From NCBI GenBank assembly GCA_040221175.1, contig JAVJVK010000019.1:310001-374000 (forward strand): DNA of 64,000 nucleotides, written 5' to 3'. Position 1 is the stretch's first letter, and each line of letters opens with the position of its first letter. Both the position numbers and the translations under genes were made by a program. Below the pieces are notes generated by a model. The model saw only the letters and a program-made list of their open reading frames with translations. It did no database searches and had not been told where the DNA came from. Origin of the DNA: Phycisphaerales bacterium. GTDB taxonomy: Bacteria > Planctomycetota > Phycisphaerae > Phycisphaerales > UBA1924. Positions 7,863 through 17,069 of this stretch are shown here, piece after piece.

Positions 7863-9113
7863 GTGACCACCGAACGCAAGAAGCCGGAAATGCAGCTCAC
7901 CAGCGAAGAACGCCTTGCCTGCGACATCATCGAGTCCAAGGCAGGGTTTCTGCTCGAAGACCTGGGCCGCCACGTCGAGACGCCCACGGGGCCCGGCGGG
8001 GGCGACGGCATCAAGGCGTCTCGATTGATCTTCACCGAACGGATGAAGAAGCTCGGCGCCAGCGATTCGCTCGTCGAAGGCGACCCACGCCCCACGTGGC
8101 TGCGAGGCAGCGCAGCCGACGGCGTCCCCCCCACGGCCGTACTCGAACGCTTGCGACCGGGCATGCGCCGCGTGCTCATCGCCGGACACCTGGACACCGT
8201 GCACCCCGCCGACGGGCCATTCCGTGAGCTCTCCATCGCCGCGGATGGCAAGACCGCCGTCGGACCGGGCTGCGTCGACATGAAGGGCGGGCTGGTCATC
8301 GCGGCATGCGCGCTCGAGAGCCTCGAGGAGGCAGGCGTCAAAGCGAGTTGGACCTACATGCTCAACGCGGACGAGGAAACAGGGAGCTACCACAGCGAAG
8401 CGGCCCTGCGCGAACAGGCGCGCCGGCACGACTTCGGCATCGCACTCGAGCCGGCGCTGCCCGGCGGCGAACTGGCCATCGAGCGCATGGGCAGTGGACA
8501 GTTCATGATCGAGACCGTCGGGCGATCGTCGCACGTCGGGCGCGACTTTCGCGGGGGTGTGAGCGCGGTGACTGCCCTGGCCCGCGCGCTCGTCGCCGTC
8601 GGGGAGATGGCCGATCCAAGGCGAGAGGACTCCTACATCATGAGCGTCGGACCCATCGAAGGCGGGTCTGCGACCAATGCCGTCCCGGACCATGCCGCCG
8701 CATGGGGTAACGCGCGATATCCAAACGCGGACGTTGCCGAACAGATGGGCGCCGCTCTCGACGACCTGGCAACACCACATAAGGTCTGCGAGGGCGACGA
8801 CGCCGCCGTCATCGTTCGCCGATCATTCAATCGCCCAGCGAAGCCACGCATCCCCGGGACCGACTCGCTCGCGCTGCTTGCGCGAACGGTCGCGGAATCG
8901 CTCGCACAAAGACTGCCATTTGCAAGCACCGGTGGCGTTTGCGACGGCAATATCCTCCAGGACGCAGGATTGCCCACGATCGATACGCTGGGCGTTCGCG
9001 GCGGTGGACTCCACACGCCCAGCGAGTGGATTGAACTGGCAAGCCTGGTGGAACGATGCCAGTTGCTCGCGATCCTTGTCGCACGGCTCAGCCGCGAAGG
9101 CGACCGCAAATAG
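7863..9113 (+). CDS. M20-family metallopeptidase/deacylase
   Basis: A 416-residue cytoplasmic zinc hydrolase of the ArgE/DapE/CPG2 type. Metal and catalytic motifs are GHLDTVHPADGPF (His and Asp), GPGCVDMKGG (bridging Asp), NADEETGS (catalytic base and ligand Glu) and the late GLHTPSEW (His). It follows dapF by 28 bases, which might suggest DapE, but the closest look is to carboxypeptidase G2-like peptidases, so I leave the substrate open. I chose the GTG at 7863 because TATGCT lies 6 nt before it; an in-frame ATG at 7890 is the alternative. Confidence 0.85.
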   Translation: MTTERKKPEMQLTSEERLACDIIESKAGFLLEDLGRHVETPTGPGGGDGIKASRLIFTERMKKLGASDSLVEGDPRPTWLRGSAADGVPPTAVLERLRPGMRRVLIAGHLDTVHPADGPFRELSIAADGKTAVGPGCVDMKGGLVIAACALESLEEAGVKASWTYMLNADEETGSYHSEAALREQARRHDFGIALEPALPGGELAIERMGSGQFMIETVGRSSHVGRDFRGGVSAVTALARALVAVGEMADPRREDSYIMSVGPIEGGSATNAVPDHAAAWGNARYPNADVAEQMGAALDDLATPHKVCEGDDAAVIVRRSFNRPAKPRIPGTDSLALLARTVAESLAQRLPFASTGGVCDGNILQDAGLPTIDTLGVRGGGLHTPSEWIELASLVERCQLLAILVARLSREGDRK

Positions 9114-9115
9114 CG

Positions 9116-9143
9116 CGGGCGGGCGCCAAATGACGCCCGCCCG
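9116..9143. terminator. Bidirectional stem-loop between convergent genes
   Basis: CGGGCGGGCG (9116-9125) pairs perfectly with CGCCCGCCCG (9134-9143) around an 8-base loop. It starts three bases after the M20 peptidase stop and faces the dockerin gene end at 9213. T-runs are weak on both strands. Confidence 0.55.
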
Positions 9144-9212
9144 GCACGGCCAGCCACGGGGAGGAAGAGGGCTGGCCAAGGACTCGTGCAATCTTACTTA
9201 CCGGTCGATACC

Positions 9213-10025
9213 TTACGGACAGCCGGCGTCGAACTCGTTCTGGAACGTGAGGAAGTCGAAGATCGTCAGGCTTCCGTCGCCGTCAAAGTCGGCCGCCGGG
9301 TCGCCAGCATCGAACAGGTTTTGGAAGCTCAGGAAGTCGAAGATCGTCAAGGCGCCGTCGCCATCCAGATCGACCCGGCATCCAACGCCGCCGGTCTCGC
9401 CATTGGCGATGATGATCAGGTGGACGTCGGGAAATCCGATCGCGGAATAGGCCGTCGGGTCCGGCGTCGAGCACGACGTCGAACTGATGTAGCTGGGAGC
9501 CGTCTCGCCGAACGAATTGGCTCCGGGGAAGAACACGTCGCCCGTCAGCCCACCCGCGAGCAACTGGAAGTCGGGCACGTTGATCTCGACGATCAGCGCG
9601 TTGCCGGCGTCCACGACGCCCGTTACGTCTACGGTCACCACCTCAAGCGCACGATCCCCGAGCGTTGCAACGGTCGAGCCCACGAGATCGAGCCCGAGCG
9701 CCGGCGCCGTTCCGGCCGGCGCCTGATAGAGATTGATGGTGATGTCTGCTTCGATGAGCGTGGGCAACGTCAGGGCTTCGATCCCAAGCTCGATGTTTTC
9801 GATGGTCACGGCATCGGAGATGCCAAAGTCGCCCAGCGTGAACGACCGCCAGAACTGGTTATCGCTGCTGGTCTGCGGCGCCGCCGTCGAGACGCAGGCG
9901 ATGGCCGTGCCGCCGGTGACCAGGAATTCCTCGACGCTGTGGGAAAGTCGTACCGGATCGCCCTGGGCCGCGCCGGCCAGAACCGAGACGGTCAGTGCTG
10001 CGGGAACTGCGATGTGCTTACGCAT
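9213..10025 (-). CDS. GC-type dockerin-anchored exported protein
   Basis: A 270-residue protein from an ATG with GGAGG eight bases upstream. Residues 1-22 are a signal peptide (MRKHIAVPAALTVSVLAGAA). The middle is a beta-rich extracellular domain of unknown family with two cysteines near 180-190. The C-terminal about 55 residues are two GC-dockerin repeats (DLDGDGALTIFDFLSFQN, then DFDGDGSLTIFDFLTFQN), ending DAGCP. Such dockerin ends bind calcium in EF-hand-like loops and are thought to anchor proteins at the cell surface. No cohesin partner lies in this window. Confidence 0.9.
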   Translation of the reverse strand: MRKHIAVPAALTVSVLAGAAQGDPVRLSHSVEEFLVTGGTAIACVSTAAPQTSSDNQFWRSFTLGDFGISDAVTIENIELGIEALTLPTLIEADITINLYQAPAGTAPALGLDLVGSTVATLGDRALEVVTVDVTGVVDAGNALIVEINVPDFQLLAGGLTGDVFFPGANSFGETAPSYISSTSCSTPDPTAYSAIGFPDVHLIIIANGETGGVGCRVDLDGDGALTIFDFLSFQNLFDAGDPAADFDGDGSLTIFDFLTFQNEFDAGCP

Positions 10026-10209
10026 CTTCTGATCCTCCCTCTTGGGATGAAAAGGAAGGCCTCCCTCGTCCCTCCCCGGACGGGCTGCCGAGGCCGTGGC
10101 AGCTCGGACACAAGTGTCATTAGTGAGCGATGCGCGCGCAGTTCCTCGCCCGACACGATTCTGGCCGGGCGAGCAAGATGTCGTCATGCATAAGCCAGCC
10201 AAAATAAAA

Positions 10210-10244
10210 CGCGGCCCCGGATCGAATAGCGATCCGGGGCCGCG
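10210..10244 (-). terminator. Rho-independent terminator
   Basis: A perfect 15-bp stem (10210-10224 with 10230-10244) with an AATAG loop lies 38 bases past the stop of the dockerin gene at 10283. On the minus strand it is followed by TTTTATTTT. This is the best terminator in the window. Confidence 0.9.
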
Positions 10245-10282
10245 AAGAGTTGTTCAATCTTGCTCGAACTGGCTGACCGAGA

Positions 10283-11350
10283 TCAGCAGCCAGCGTCGAA
10301 CTCGTTCTGGAAGGCCAGGAAGTCGAACAGCGTCAGGCTGCCATCGCCGTCAAAGTCGGCGGCGAGGTCGCCCGAGTCGAACAGGTTCTGGAACTCCAGG
10401 AAGTCGAAGATGGTCAGCGAACCATCGCCGTCCAGGTCGACGCGGCATCCACCACCCGAGCAGTCGCCGGCGATCTCCCAGAAGCTGACGAAGTCGACCG
10501 GACCGCCCTGGTTCATTGCGACGGCGTACGTGCAGTCGCCATCGGTGGCGATGTCCAGACCACCGGGGATGTGGTAGGTCGTGCCGGGAGGCGCCGAGCC
10601 GACGGAATCGAACTCGCGACCGGTCAAGGCGCGGGTGTCCGGATCCCACTCGACAAGCTTGGTGTTGGGCGCGGTGGTGCCCAGCGCCGTGTCGATGTAG
10701 GCGTTCAGCCACAGCGTGCCGTTCACGGCGTCGTAACCGGCACCGTACGCGGACGGGTCAGCGGCAGCGAGATCGAGCAGGAAGCCATCGCGATCGAGGA
10801 TCTGGATGGTTCCGCCGAAGTCCTTGGTGTAGAACTGGTTGCGATCGGTGTCCCACGCCAGAGCACGCACGGTGCCCAGCGCGCCGCTGGACAGGATCTG
10901 GGAAGCGGTCAAATCAAGCCGCTGGGTGCTCGGGTCGAACACGTACTCGCACAGTTCGCCGGCCTCGGCGCCGAAGAACAGACGGTTCTCGGCCTCGATG
11001 GAAGCGCCGTCGCGCTGGCCCCAGCTGGGTGAGTTGGTCAACTGGAGGTAGCTCTCCACCAGGTTCCAGTCGGTGTCGTACTGGTTGAGCACCTGCGTGC
11101 CGGTGACGAAGTCACCGTTGTGGGTGATCCAGTAGTAGCCGAACGCGAACTCGACGCCCAGGTTGCCGGTGTCACCGGTCAGTGCGTCGATGTCCACCGG
11201 CGTGAACAGGGCGTCGCCCAGGGCGAGCCAGCCGGCCCGATCGGAAGGCGCAGCCTCCTCGGTCGTGACGCCGTCGGTCACCTGGCCCAGGGCCAGGCCG
11301 CTGGCGGCCAAGAGTGCGAGAACGGAAACGGTCGAAGCGATGCGATCCAT
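10283..11350 (-). CDS. GC-type dockerin-anchored exported protein
   Basis: A 355-residue protein from an ATG behind GGAGAGG. A signal peptide (about 1-22, ending ALGQ) precedes a roughly 250-residue beta-rich region with repeated short blade-like segments (ALAWDTDRNQFYTKDFGG, TYHIPGGLDIATDGDCTYAV). This suggests a beta-propeller, though I recognise no named family. Two GC-dockerin repeats close the protein (DLDGDGSLTIFDFLEFQN and DFDGDGSLTLFDFLAFQN, ending DAGC). It is one of six such genes between 9.2 and 18.4 kb, and has its own terminator. Confidence 0.9.
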   Translation of the reverse strand: MDRIASTVSVLALLAASGLALGQVTDGVTTEEAAPSDRAGWLALGDALFTPVDIDALTGDTGNLGVEFAFGYYWITHNGDFVTGTQVLNQYDTDWNLVESYLQLTNSPSWGQRDGASIEAENRLFFGAEAGELCEYVFDPSTQRLDLTASQILSSGALGTVRALAWDTDRNQFYTKDFGGTIQILDRDGFLLDLAAADPSAYGAGYDAVNGTLWLNAYIDTALGTTAPNTKLVEWDPDTRALTGREFDSVGSAPPGTTYHIPGGLDIATDGDCTYAVAMNQGGPVDFVSFWEIAGDCSGGGCRVDLDGDGSLTIFDFLEFQNLFDSGDLAADFDGDGSLTLFDFLAFQNEFDAGC

Positions 11351-11560
11351 ATCACCTCTCCTTAGGCTTTTGTTAAGCAGCCAAGGTGCCGGTGACCCGT
11401 TGCCCAGTGGCCCACGAGTTCCGGTCACAGGCCGTCGCCAACCCCACCCCTGGAGGTTGCGCGCGACCTCATCCGCCATAGGTATACCCGATTTGACCGC
11501 AGGATGGAAGCCTATTTCACGTCCGAGATCCAAAAATTCCTGTCAGATTCATGGCCCTTG

Positions 11561-13198
11561 TCAGGGGCAGCCCGCGTCGAAAGCGCTTTGAAATGCCAGG
11601 AAATCGAAGAGCGTGAACTCGCCGTCCCCGTCCAGGTCGGCCCGGAGTTCTCCGGCGGCGAAGCTGGTCTGGAACGCCAGGAAATCGAACAGCGTGAGCG
11701 AGCCGTCCCCGTCGAAGTCGGCGCGACAACTCGAGGCCAGTACCGCGTCAACCGCGGCGGCGACATCCGGAAATGGTCCGATATGCCCGCCAGCACCCTG
11801 CGGCCGCCCGGTATCGATCAGCAAGCGCCGCAGATCTTCGGGCGGGATCGGCCCGCCCGTCGTGGCCTTGGCGATGCCCTGGAGCGACGCCGCCACGCCG
11901 GCGATGAATGGCGAGGCCGAACTGGTACCGCTGAACAAGTCCGTGTAGCTCTGGTTGCGGTCACCGCCGACGACCGCGAAGTGGCCATAGCCCGCAGTGA
12001 ACACGTTCTCGCCCCATCCCTGGACGTTGACCCGCGAGCCGAACGTGCTGAAGCCGAGCTTGGCGTGCGCCGTCGTCGAGGTCCCAGCGCCCACGATGAT
12101 CGCCCCGCTGTCACCACGTGAGCGGTACTCGGCGTAGGCGGCCGAGTCCAGGTTCTGGGTGCCGTTGCCCGCCGCCGCCACGACGACCACCCCGCGATCG
12201 ACCCCCGCCCGCGTCACCAGCCAGATCGCCGGGTCCAGCTCCGCCGGCGCATAGTCCCCGCCGGGGCCGAACGTCTGCATCTCCAGCAGCACCACGTCGC
12301 CGGCGTCCATCGCGGCGATGGCATTGGTGACAGCCGCCACGCGACGGAATGGCTCGCTCACCGACGCCTCGGGGAAGAACCATGCCTCGGCCCCGGGCGC
12401 GATGCCGCGTACGCCGTAGGCGTTGTCGCCGCCCACCATCTCGCCCAGCACCGCCGTCCCGTGCTCGTGCCAGCCGAAGGCGATGATGTCCGGATGCGGT
12501 TGCTGGCCGGGCTCGGGGATGACGTTGCACAGGTCTTCATGGTCGGGGCGGAACCAGTATTCGCAATCGGCGATGCGCACGCCCGCGCCATCCCCGCCCG
12601 GCTCGGCCCAGGCCGCCGCCATGCCCAGGCCCGGGTCCTCGCCCAGGTAATCCTGGAACTGGACCATCTGCGGCGTGGTGGGCAGCGTGTCGGTGCAGGC
12701 GTCGGGCCCGCCGGGCGGCTGGGGCCAGAGCTGCTCGTAGTGCACGTACTCGATCAGGTCGCTCGCGTGCAGCGCCCGCGCCATCGCCGCCACGTCGGCA
12801 TCGTCGGCCTCGTCGGTGCGGACCACCAGGATGGCCCCCAGGTCGGGCTGGGCCCGGCCGCTCCGGGCCGCCGCGTCGGCCAGGAAGTGCTGCAACTGGG
12901 CCTCGGTCAGCTCGATCACCGGCTCGAAGCGCACCGGCGCGTCGCCGGCGCTCGCGGCCGCCAGCGTGTCGACGAGCGGGGCCAGATCGACCCCGCGCAC
13001 GCTCGTGAGCGTGCCATCCCCCATCGCCCGCGCGCCCACGTGGTCGTGGAACTTCACCACCAGCCGGTGCGGGTACGCCGGCCGCTGGGCCAGGTCGGCC
13101 TTGGCCAGGGGCTGGCGGGGGGCACGCTGGGGCGCCGCGCTGGCGGTCGCCGCCAGCGCACACGAGAGCAGCAGGACGAGGCAGCGCGATCGGGGCAT
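11561..13198 (-). CDS. Secreted S8 subtilase with GC-type dockerin
   Basis: A 545-residue serine protease. A signal peptide covers about 1-21. An inhibitor-like propeptide region (about 45-150) follows. The catalytic domain has the Asp in GVRIADCEYWFRPDHEDL, the His in WHEHGTAVLGEMVGG, the oxyanion Asn in VVAAAGNGT and the nucleophile in FSGTSSASPFIAGVA. Two GC-dockerin repeats end the protein (DFDGDGSLTLFDFLAFQT, DLDGDGEFTLFDFLAFQS). The residue after the catalytic Asp is Cys rather than the common Ser/Thr, as in some S8 subgroups. It is probably a surface-attached extracellular protease. Confidence 0.93.
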   Translation of the reverse strand: MPRSRCLVLLLSCALAATASAAPQRAPRQPLAKADLAQRPAYPHRLVVKFHDHVGARAMGDGTLTSVRGVDLAPLVDTLAAASAGDAPVRFEPVIELTEAQLQHFLADAAARSGRAQPDLGAILVVRTDEADDADVAAMARALHASDLIEYVHYEQLWPQPPGGPDACTDTLPTTPQMVQFQDYLGEDPGLGMAAAWAEPGGDGAGVRIADCEYWFRPDHEDLCNVIPEPGQQPHPDIIAFGWHEHGTAVLGEMVGGDNAYGVRGIAPGAEAWFFPEASVSEPFRRVAAVTNAIAAMDAGDVVLLEMQTFGPGGDYAPAELDPAIWLVTRAGVDRGVVVVAAAGNGTQNLDSAAYAEYRSRGDSGAIIVGAGTSTTAHAKLGFSTFGSRVNVQGWGENVFTAGYGHFAVVGGDRNQSYTDLFSGTSSASPFIAGVAASLQGIAKATTGGPIPPEDLRRLLIDTGRPQGAGGHIGPFPDVAAAVDAVLASSCRADFDGDGSLTLFDFLAFQTSFAAGELRADLDGDGEFTLFDFLAFQSAFDAGCP

Positions 13199-13391
13199 GG
13201 TGGCCTCCTGGGTGTTGGGGGGCGTTTAGGTGGGCCCGATGGGCCGCGGGTGTCGGGCGATGAAGCGGGGATCGCCCCAGGGGCGGCGGCGCCGGCCGAT
13301 TCCAGGCCGGATCATTCCTACCGTCTGGGTTCCCGTTACGGCCGCCCGCACCGGCCGGTTTCCCCTTCTCGCACCGGTCCGGTCGCCAGGC

Positions 13392-15041
13392 ATGAACCCG
13401 ACACGCTCCAGCACGCTCGCCCGCATCGCCGGGGCCCTCGACTGGCGCAACGCCACGGGCGTGGTGGACATCCTGCGAGCCCCGCCCGACCAGCCCCGCG
13501 GCCTGGACGACCAGGGCCGCCTGCGCTCGGGCCGGCTCAAGGGCCTGAGCATGACCATGGCCATCTGGGTCCTCTCCTGGCCCATCCTGGTCGAGAGCGC
13601 CCTGAACGCCCTGGTCGGCCTCACCGACACCGTGCTGGCCAGCCAGATCGGCGTGGGCAGCGAGGACGGCCTGGGCTCGCTGGGCGTCTCGGCCGTCGAC
13701 GCCGTCGACGCCATCAGCGCCGCAAGCTACATCATGTGGTTCATCGGCCTGACCTTCATGGCCCTGGGCATGGGCGCCACCAGCCTCATCAGCCGTTCAG
13801 TGGGCCGGGGCCGCATGGGCGTGGCGGGCGCGGCGATGGCCCAGTGCCTGCTGCTGGGCGTCATCCTGGCCACCGCCGTGGGCGGGCTGGTGGCCGTCAG
13901 CACGACCTGGATCCCCGGCTTCATGGACCTCAGCGAGGCCGGCACGAAGGCCTTCCGGTACTACATGCTCGTCATCGCCGCGGGCACGCCGCTGGCCGGG
14001 CTGCTCTTCGGCGGCATCGCGTGCCTGCGCGGCGCGGGCGACTCGGTGCGCCCCCTGTGGGCCATGATCGCGCGCAACGTCGTGAACATCCTGGTCAGCT
14101 TCGCGCTCAGCGGCATCGACCTGCCCTTCCTGGCCAATCCATTCAGCTTCGACATGGGCATCGTGGGCATCGCCATCGGCACCGTCGCGGGCGACGCCGT
14201 GGGCGCGTTGCTCATTCTTGGTTTCTGCTTCGCCGGCGCTTCGGGCGTCAAGCTCCGCGTGCGCCGGCTGCGCCCCCACTGGCACACCATCCGCCGGCTC
14301 GTGCGCCTCGGCCTGCCCAACTACTTCGAGACCCTGGGCATGTGGGTGGGCAACTTCGCCATCGTCTTCTTCGTCGCGCACCTGGCCGCCAAGGACGCGA
14401 TGCAGACCCTCGCCGCCTCGACCCCCGGACAGTCCGCCGGCCTCCTGGGCTCGCACATGTGGGCCATCCGCATCGAGTCCTTAAGCTTCCTGCCCGGCTT
14501 CGCCATGGGCATCGCCGCCGCCACGCTCGCGGGCCAGTACCTGGGCGCCGGCAGCCCGCGGCACGCCATCCGCGGCGTGCTCATCTGCGCGGGGCTCGCC
14601 TCGCTGCTCATGGGCTCGCTGGGCGTGCTCATGTTCCTCTTCCCCACGCACATCACCAACGCCCTGACGCCCGTGCCCGAGCACCGCGAGGTCGTGCCGA
14701 CGCTCCTGATGATCTGCGGCGTGGTGCAAATCCCCTTCGCGCTGGCCATCGTCTTCCGCCAGGCATTGCGCGGCGTGGGCGACGTGCGCGTGGTCATGGG
14801 CCTGACCTGGTTCACAACGTATGGCGTCCGCCTGCCCGCCGCCTACCTGGCCAGCGGCGTGCGGCTGCCCTTGCCCGATTTCCTCGGCGGCGGCGAGTTG
14901 CCCAACCCCCTGGGCGAGCTCATGGGCTGGGAGCCCAGCCTCGCGCGCATGTGGCTTGCGATGTGCGGCGAGCTGGTCATCCGCGGCATCGTCTTCGCCG
15001 TGCGCTTCGGGCAAGGCACGTGGACGAAGATCCGGGTGTGA
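13392..15041 (+). CDS. MATE-family efflux transporter
   Basis: A 549-residue integral membrane protein with about twelve hydrophobic segments in two halves, as in Na+/H+-coupled multidrug and toxin extrusion (MATE) proteins. Recognisable blocks are SWPILVESALNALVGLTDTV at the start of the first half, then ALGMGATSLISRSVGRGR. The pseudo-repeat in the second half reads LGLPNYFETLGMWVGN and MGIAAATLAGQYLGAGSP. The N-terminal 50 residues are a soluble extension. The ATG at 13392 lacks a clear Shine-Dalgarno sequence. It is the only plus-strand gene inside the dockerin island; the substrate is unknown. Confidence 0.9.
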   Translation: MNPTRSSTLARIAGALDWRNATGVVDILRAPPDQPRGLDDQGRLRSGRLKGLSMTMAIWVLSWPILVESALNALVGLTDTVLASQIGVGSEDGLGSLGVSAVDAVDAISAASYIMWFIGLTFMALGMGATSLISRSVGRGRMGVAGAAMAQCLLLGVILATAVGGLVAVSTTWIPGFMDLSEAGTKAFRYYMLVIAAGTPLAGLLFGGIACLRGAGDSVRPLWAMIARNVVNILVSFALSGIDLPFLANPFSFDMGIVGIAIGTVAGDAVGALLILGFCFAGASGVKLRVRRLRPHWHTIRRLVRLGLPNYFETLGMWVGNFAIVFFVAHLAAKDAMQTLAASTPGQSAGLLGSHMWAIRIESLSFLPGFAMGIAAATLAGQYLGAGSPRHAIRGVLICAGLASLLMGSLGVLMFLFPTHITNALTPVPEHREVVPTLLMICGVVQIPFALAIVFRQALRGVGDVRVVMGLTWFTTYGVRLPAAYLASGVRLPLPDFLGGGELPNPLGELMGWEPSLARMWLAMCGELVIRGIVFAVRFGQGTWTKIRV

Positions 15042-15060
15042 GAATCATCTCACACCCTTT
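15034..15060 (+). terminator. Hairpin overlapping the MATE gene stop
   Basis: GGGTGTGAG (15034-15042) pairs with CTCACACCC (15049-15057) around AATCAT, followed by TTT. The stop codon lies inside the first arm. Confidence 0.65.
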
Positions 15061-15151
15061 CGCGTCCACGTACATGCTCGAAGATGGGAGCCAAGCGTAT
15101 TTTCGCGCTCGCGAGTTTCACTAGCGCTCCATGGCCGGCGAGGCGTCTAAC

Positions 15152-15859
15152 TCACTCACATCCCGCGTCGAACGCGTTCTGGTAGCACAGGAAGTCGAAC
15201 AGCGTCAGGTCGCCGTCCTCGTCGCAATCCGCCGCCAGGTCACCCGCGTCGAAGGCGTTCTGGAAGGCCAGGAAGTCGAAGATCGTCAGGTCACCGTCCT
15301 CATCGAAGTCGGCGTAGCAGCTCAGGTCGCCGCCGTAGAACATGATCGGCCGGCGGCCCGGGGCGCCGCTGAACGGACCGTTCCAGCTGCTGCCGCTGTC
15401 GAAGGGCTGCCAGAAGTAGGTCATCTGCACGGCGTCGGGGTGGTCGACGGCCACGAAGTCGCGGTAGTCGGCCACCAGGCTCGAGAAGGTGACGAAGTAC
15501 TGGTCGCCGGCGGTAACGGTGTAGGGCGTGCCGAAGACGTCCCCGCCCCAGCCGGTGGACGTGCTGGAGAAGCTGACCTCGCGGAGGATGGCCCCCGGCT
15601 GGCCGCCGTCGTTCTCGCGCAGGCGGATGACCCCGTCGGCGATGGCGCTGGTGTGCCAGAGCATCTGGATCATGTCGAAGTCGTTCTGGGCGGTCCACAG
15701 GAACGCCTGCTCGTGCCCGCGCGTGGCCGTCCAGGTGGTTTCGAGCGGGATGGTGTGGTTGACGCCCTCGACGAAGTCCTGGGCGCTGGCGGCGGTGGTC
15801 AGGCCGGCGATGGGAACGAGCAGGGCGGGGGCGAGGGCGGCAGCGGTCGTGGTACGCAT
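15152..15859 (-). CDS. GC-type dockerin-anchored exported protein
   Basis: A 235-residue exported protein with a signal peptide ending TTAASAQ. A single beta-sandwich-like domain of about 150 residues follows (TTWTATRGHEQAFLWTAQND; ILREVSFSSTSTGWGGDVFG), then two GC-dockerin repeats with DEDGDLTIFDFLAFQN and DEDGDLTLFDFLCYQN, ending DAGCE. Two adjacent ATGs exist. I chose the second (15859) because GGAGAG is then six bases away; 15862 is the alternative. The dockerin loops use DEDGD instead of DFDGD, unlike its neighbours. Confidence 0.88.
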   Translation of the reverse strand: MRTTTAAALAPALLVPIAGLTTAASAQDFVEGVNHTIPLETTWTATRGHEQAFLWTAQNDFDMIQMLWHTSAIADGVIRLRENDGGQPGAILREVSFSSTSTGWGGDVFGTPYTVTAGDQYFVTFSSLVADYRDFVAVDHPDAVQMTYFWQPFDSGSSWNGPFSGAPGRRPIMFYGGDLSCYADFDEDGDLTIFDFLAFQNAFDAGDLAADCDEDGDLTLFDFLCYQNAFDAGCE

Positions 15860-15900
15860 CATGATCTCTCCTTGCGTGGGGATTCCTCGTGCAACAAGAA

Positions 15901-15924
15901 CCGCTACGGGATGGCCCGTAGCGG
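15901..15924 (-). terminator. Rho-independent terminator
   Basis: CCGCTACGGG (15901-15910) and CCCGTAGCGG (15915-15924) form a perfect 10-bp stem with a 4-base loop. On the minus strand TTCTTGTT follows. It would end transcripts from the dockerin gene at 16098. Confidence 0.75.
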
Positions 15925-15978
15925 CGTTACCTGGGAGAAGGATGATGGCAACAGACAGCGCCGGGCGCAGCCCGCGCA

Positions 15979-16097
15979 CGGCCCCGCTGGCGAAGCGACA
16001 AGACAAACCCGGCCCCGCCGGCGAGGCGTCAAGATGAACCCCGCCCGTCTTCGGGCTCAAGCCCGAAGGGCGCGGCCCCGCCGGCAAGGCGTCAAGA
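15979..16097. repeat. Three 25-bp degenerate repeats plus a hairpin
   Basis: Related 25-mers start at 15979, 16010 and 16073, each running from CGGCCCCG to CAAGA. Copies two and three differ at one position. The third ends exactly at the stop of the gene at 16098. A perfect inverted repeat (CTTCGGGCT, 16049-16057; AGCCCGAAG, 16060-16068) lies between copies two and three. Confidence 0.7.
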
Positions 16098-16805
16098 CTA
16101 CTCGCAGCCGGCGTCGAACTCGTTCTGGAAGGCGAGGAAGTCGAAGATCGTGAGCTGGCCATCGCCGTCGAAGTCGGCGATGGGGTCGCCCGCGTCGAAG
16201 AGGTTCTGGAACTCCAGGAAGTCGAAGATCGTGAGCTGGCCGTCGCCGTCCAGGTCGACCCGGCAGGCGGTCGAGGCTTCGATGAAGTAGGTGGTCAGGA
16301 TGCTGCTCGAGCCCACGGGCGGGTAGGCCCCGAAGGTGGCGCCCGCGTGCGTGGCCAGGCCGGTGGGCGTCTCTGCGGGCGAGCTGGCCTTCCAGTCGTA
16401 GGTGCCCACGGCCGAGGAGGCGACGATCCAGTAGGTCTCGCCGCCCGCGAGGGTGAACGAATCTGCGGGGGTAAAGGTGTAGTCGCCGATGCCGGGGCTG
16501 AATGAGGCGGGATTCTCCAGGGTGGTGAGCAGCGTGCCCGGAGCGCCGCCGCCATCGCTGTAGATCTCCACCACCGGGACGACATCGACCGAAGTGATGT
16601 CCAGGCGCATGGTCAGGGCGTCGAGCCCCAGGTCGGACCCGCCGGGCATCGTGAAGCCCATGCCCTTGGTGCGTGTGGTCGCGTTGATGCCGGCGGTCTG
16701 GGTCCCGTCGTTGCCGGGATGGTTGCTGATGATCACTTCCGCCATGGTCTGGGCGGAAACGGTGAACGCCGCCGCAGCGGCAATGAGAAGAGAAGCAGTC
16801 TTCAT
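16098..16805 (-). CDS. GC-type dockerin-anchored exported protein
   Basis: A 235-residue exported protein with a signal peptide (about 1-22). The single domain of about 150 residues begins AEVIISNHPGNDGTQTAGIN and includes DALTMRLDITSVDVVPVVEI and GGETYWIVASSAVGTYDWKA. This is the pattern of choice-of-anchor jelly-roll domains found on many surface proteins; I would compare it with choice-of-anchor R, without certainty. Two GC-dockerin repeats end the chain at DAGCE. GGAG lies eight bases before the ATG. Confidence 0.88.
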   Translation of the reverse strand: MKTASLLIAAAAAFTVSAQTMAEVIISNHPGNDGTQTAGINATTRTKGMGFTMPGGSDLGLDALTMRLDITSVDVVPVVEIYSDGGGAPGTLLTTLENPASFSPGIGDYTFTPADSFTLAGGETYWIVASSAVGTYDWKASSPAETPTGLATHAGATFGAYPPVGSSSILTTYFIEASTACRVDLDGDGQLTIFDFLEFQNLFDAGDPIADFDGDGQLTIFDFLAFQNEFDAGCE

Positions 16806-16987
16806 GTCTTGGCTCCGTTTGTACGCGAACGCAGCCCCCCCAACGAGGCCGCCCGCGGCCATGGTACCACAACATCTCGCAATCACCAAGCGTTTTTTGC
16901 CCGGTGGGTGTACACGAATCCCTCAGCGGATTGCCTGGATCCGTCACCCGGACTCGGTTCGCTCGCCTTGCTGCAGGCACGAGAACG

Positions 16988-17005
16988 CCCGCCCGTGCGG
17001 GCGGG
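16988..17005 (-). terminator. Short GC hairpin downstream of the dockerin gene at 17070
   Basis: CCCGCCCG (16988-16995) and CGGGCGGG (16998-17005) form an 8-bp stem, with a TTCTC tail a few bases later on the minus strand. The tight two-base loop makes it a modest candidate. Confidence 0.45.
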
Positions 17006-17069
17006 GTTCGTGGGCAAAGTCTCGGGGCTCCAAGCCTCGGGCCGAACCAGGCCATGGCGATCGACGGGC

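Noticed and set aside
12461-15124. Very long plus-strand open frame (about 890 codons) antisense to the subtilase and across the MATE gene
   Set aside because: High GC keeps alternative frames open. The product is low-complexity Arg/Gly/Pro/His and crosses two clearly real genes.
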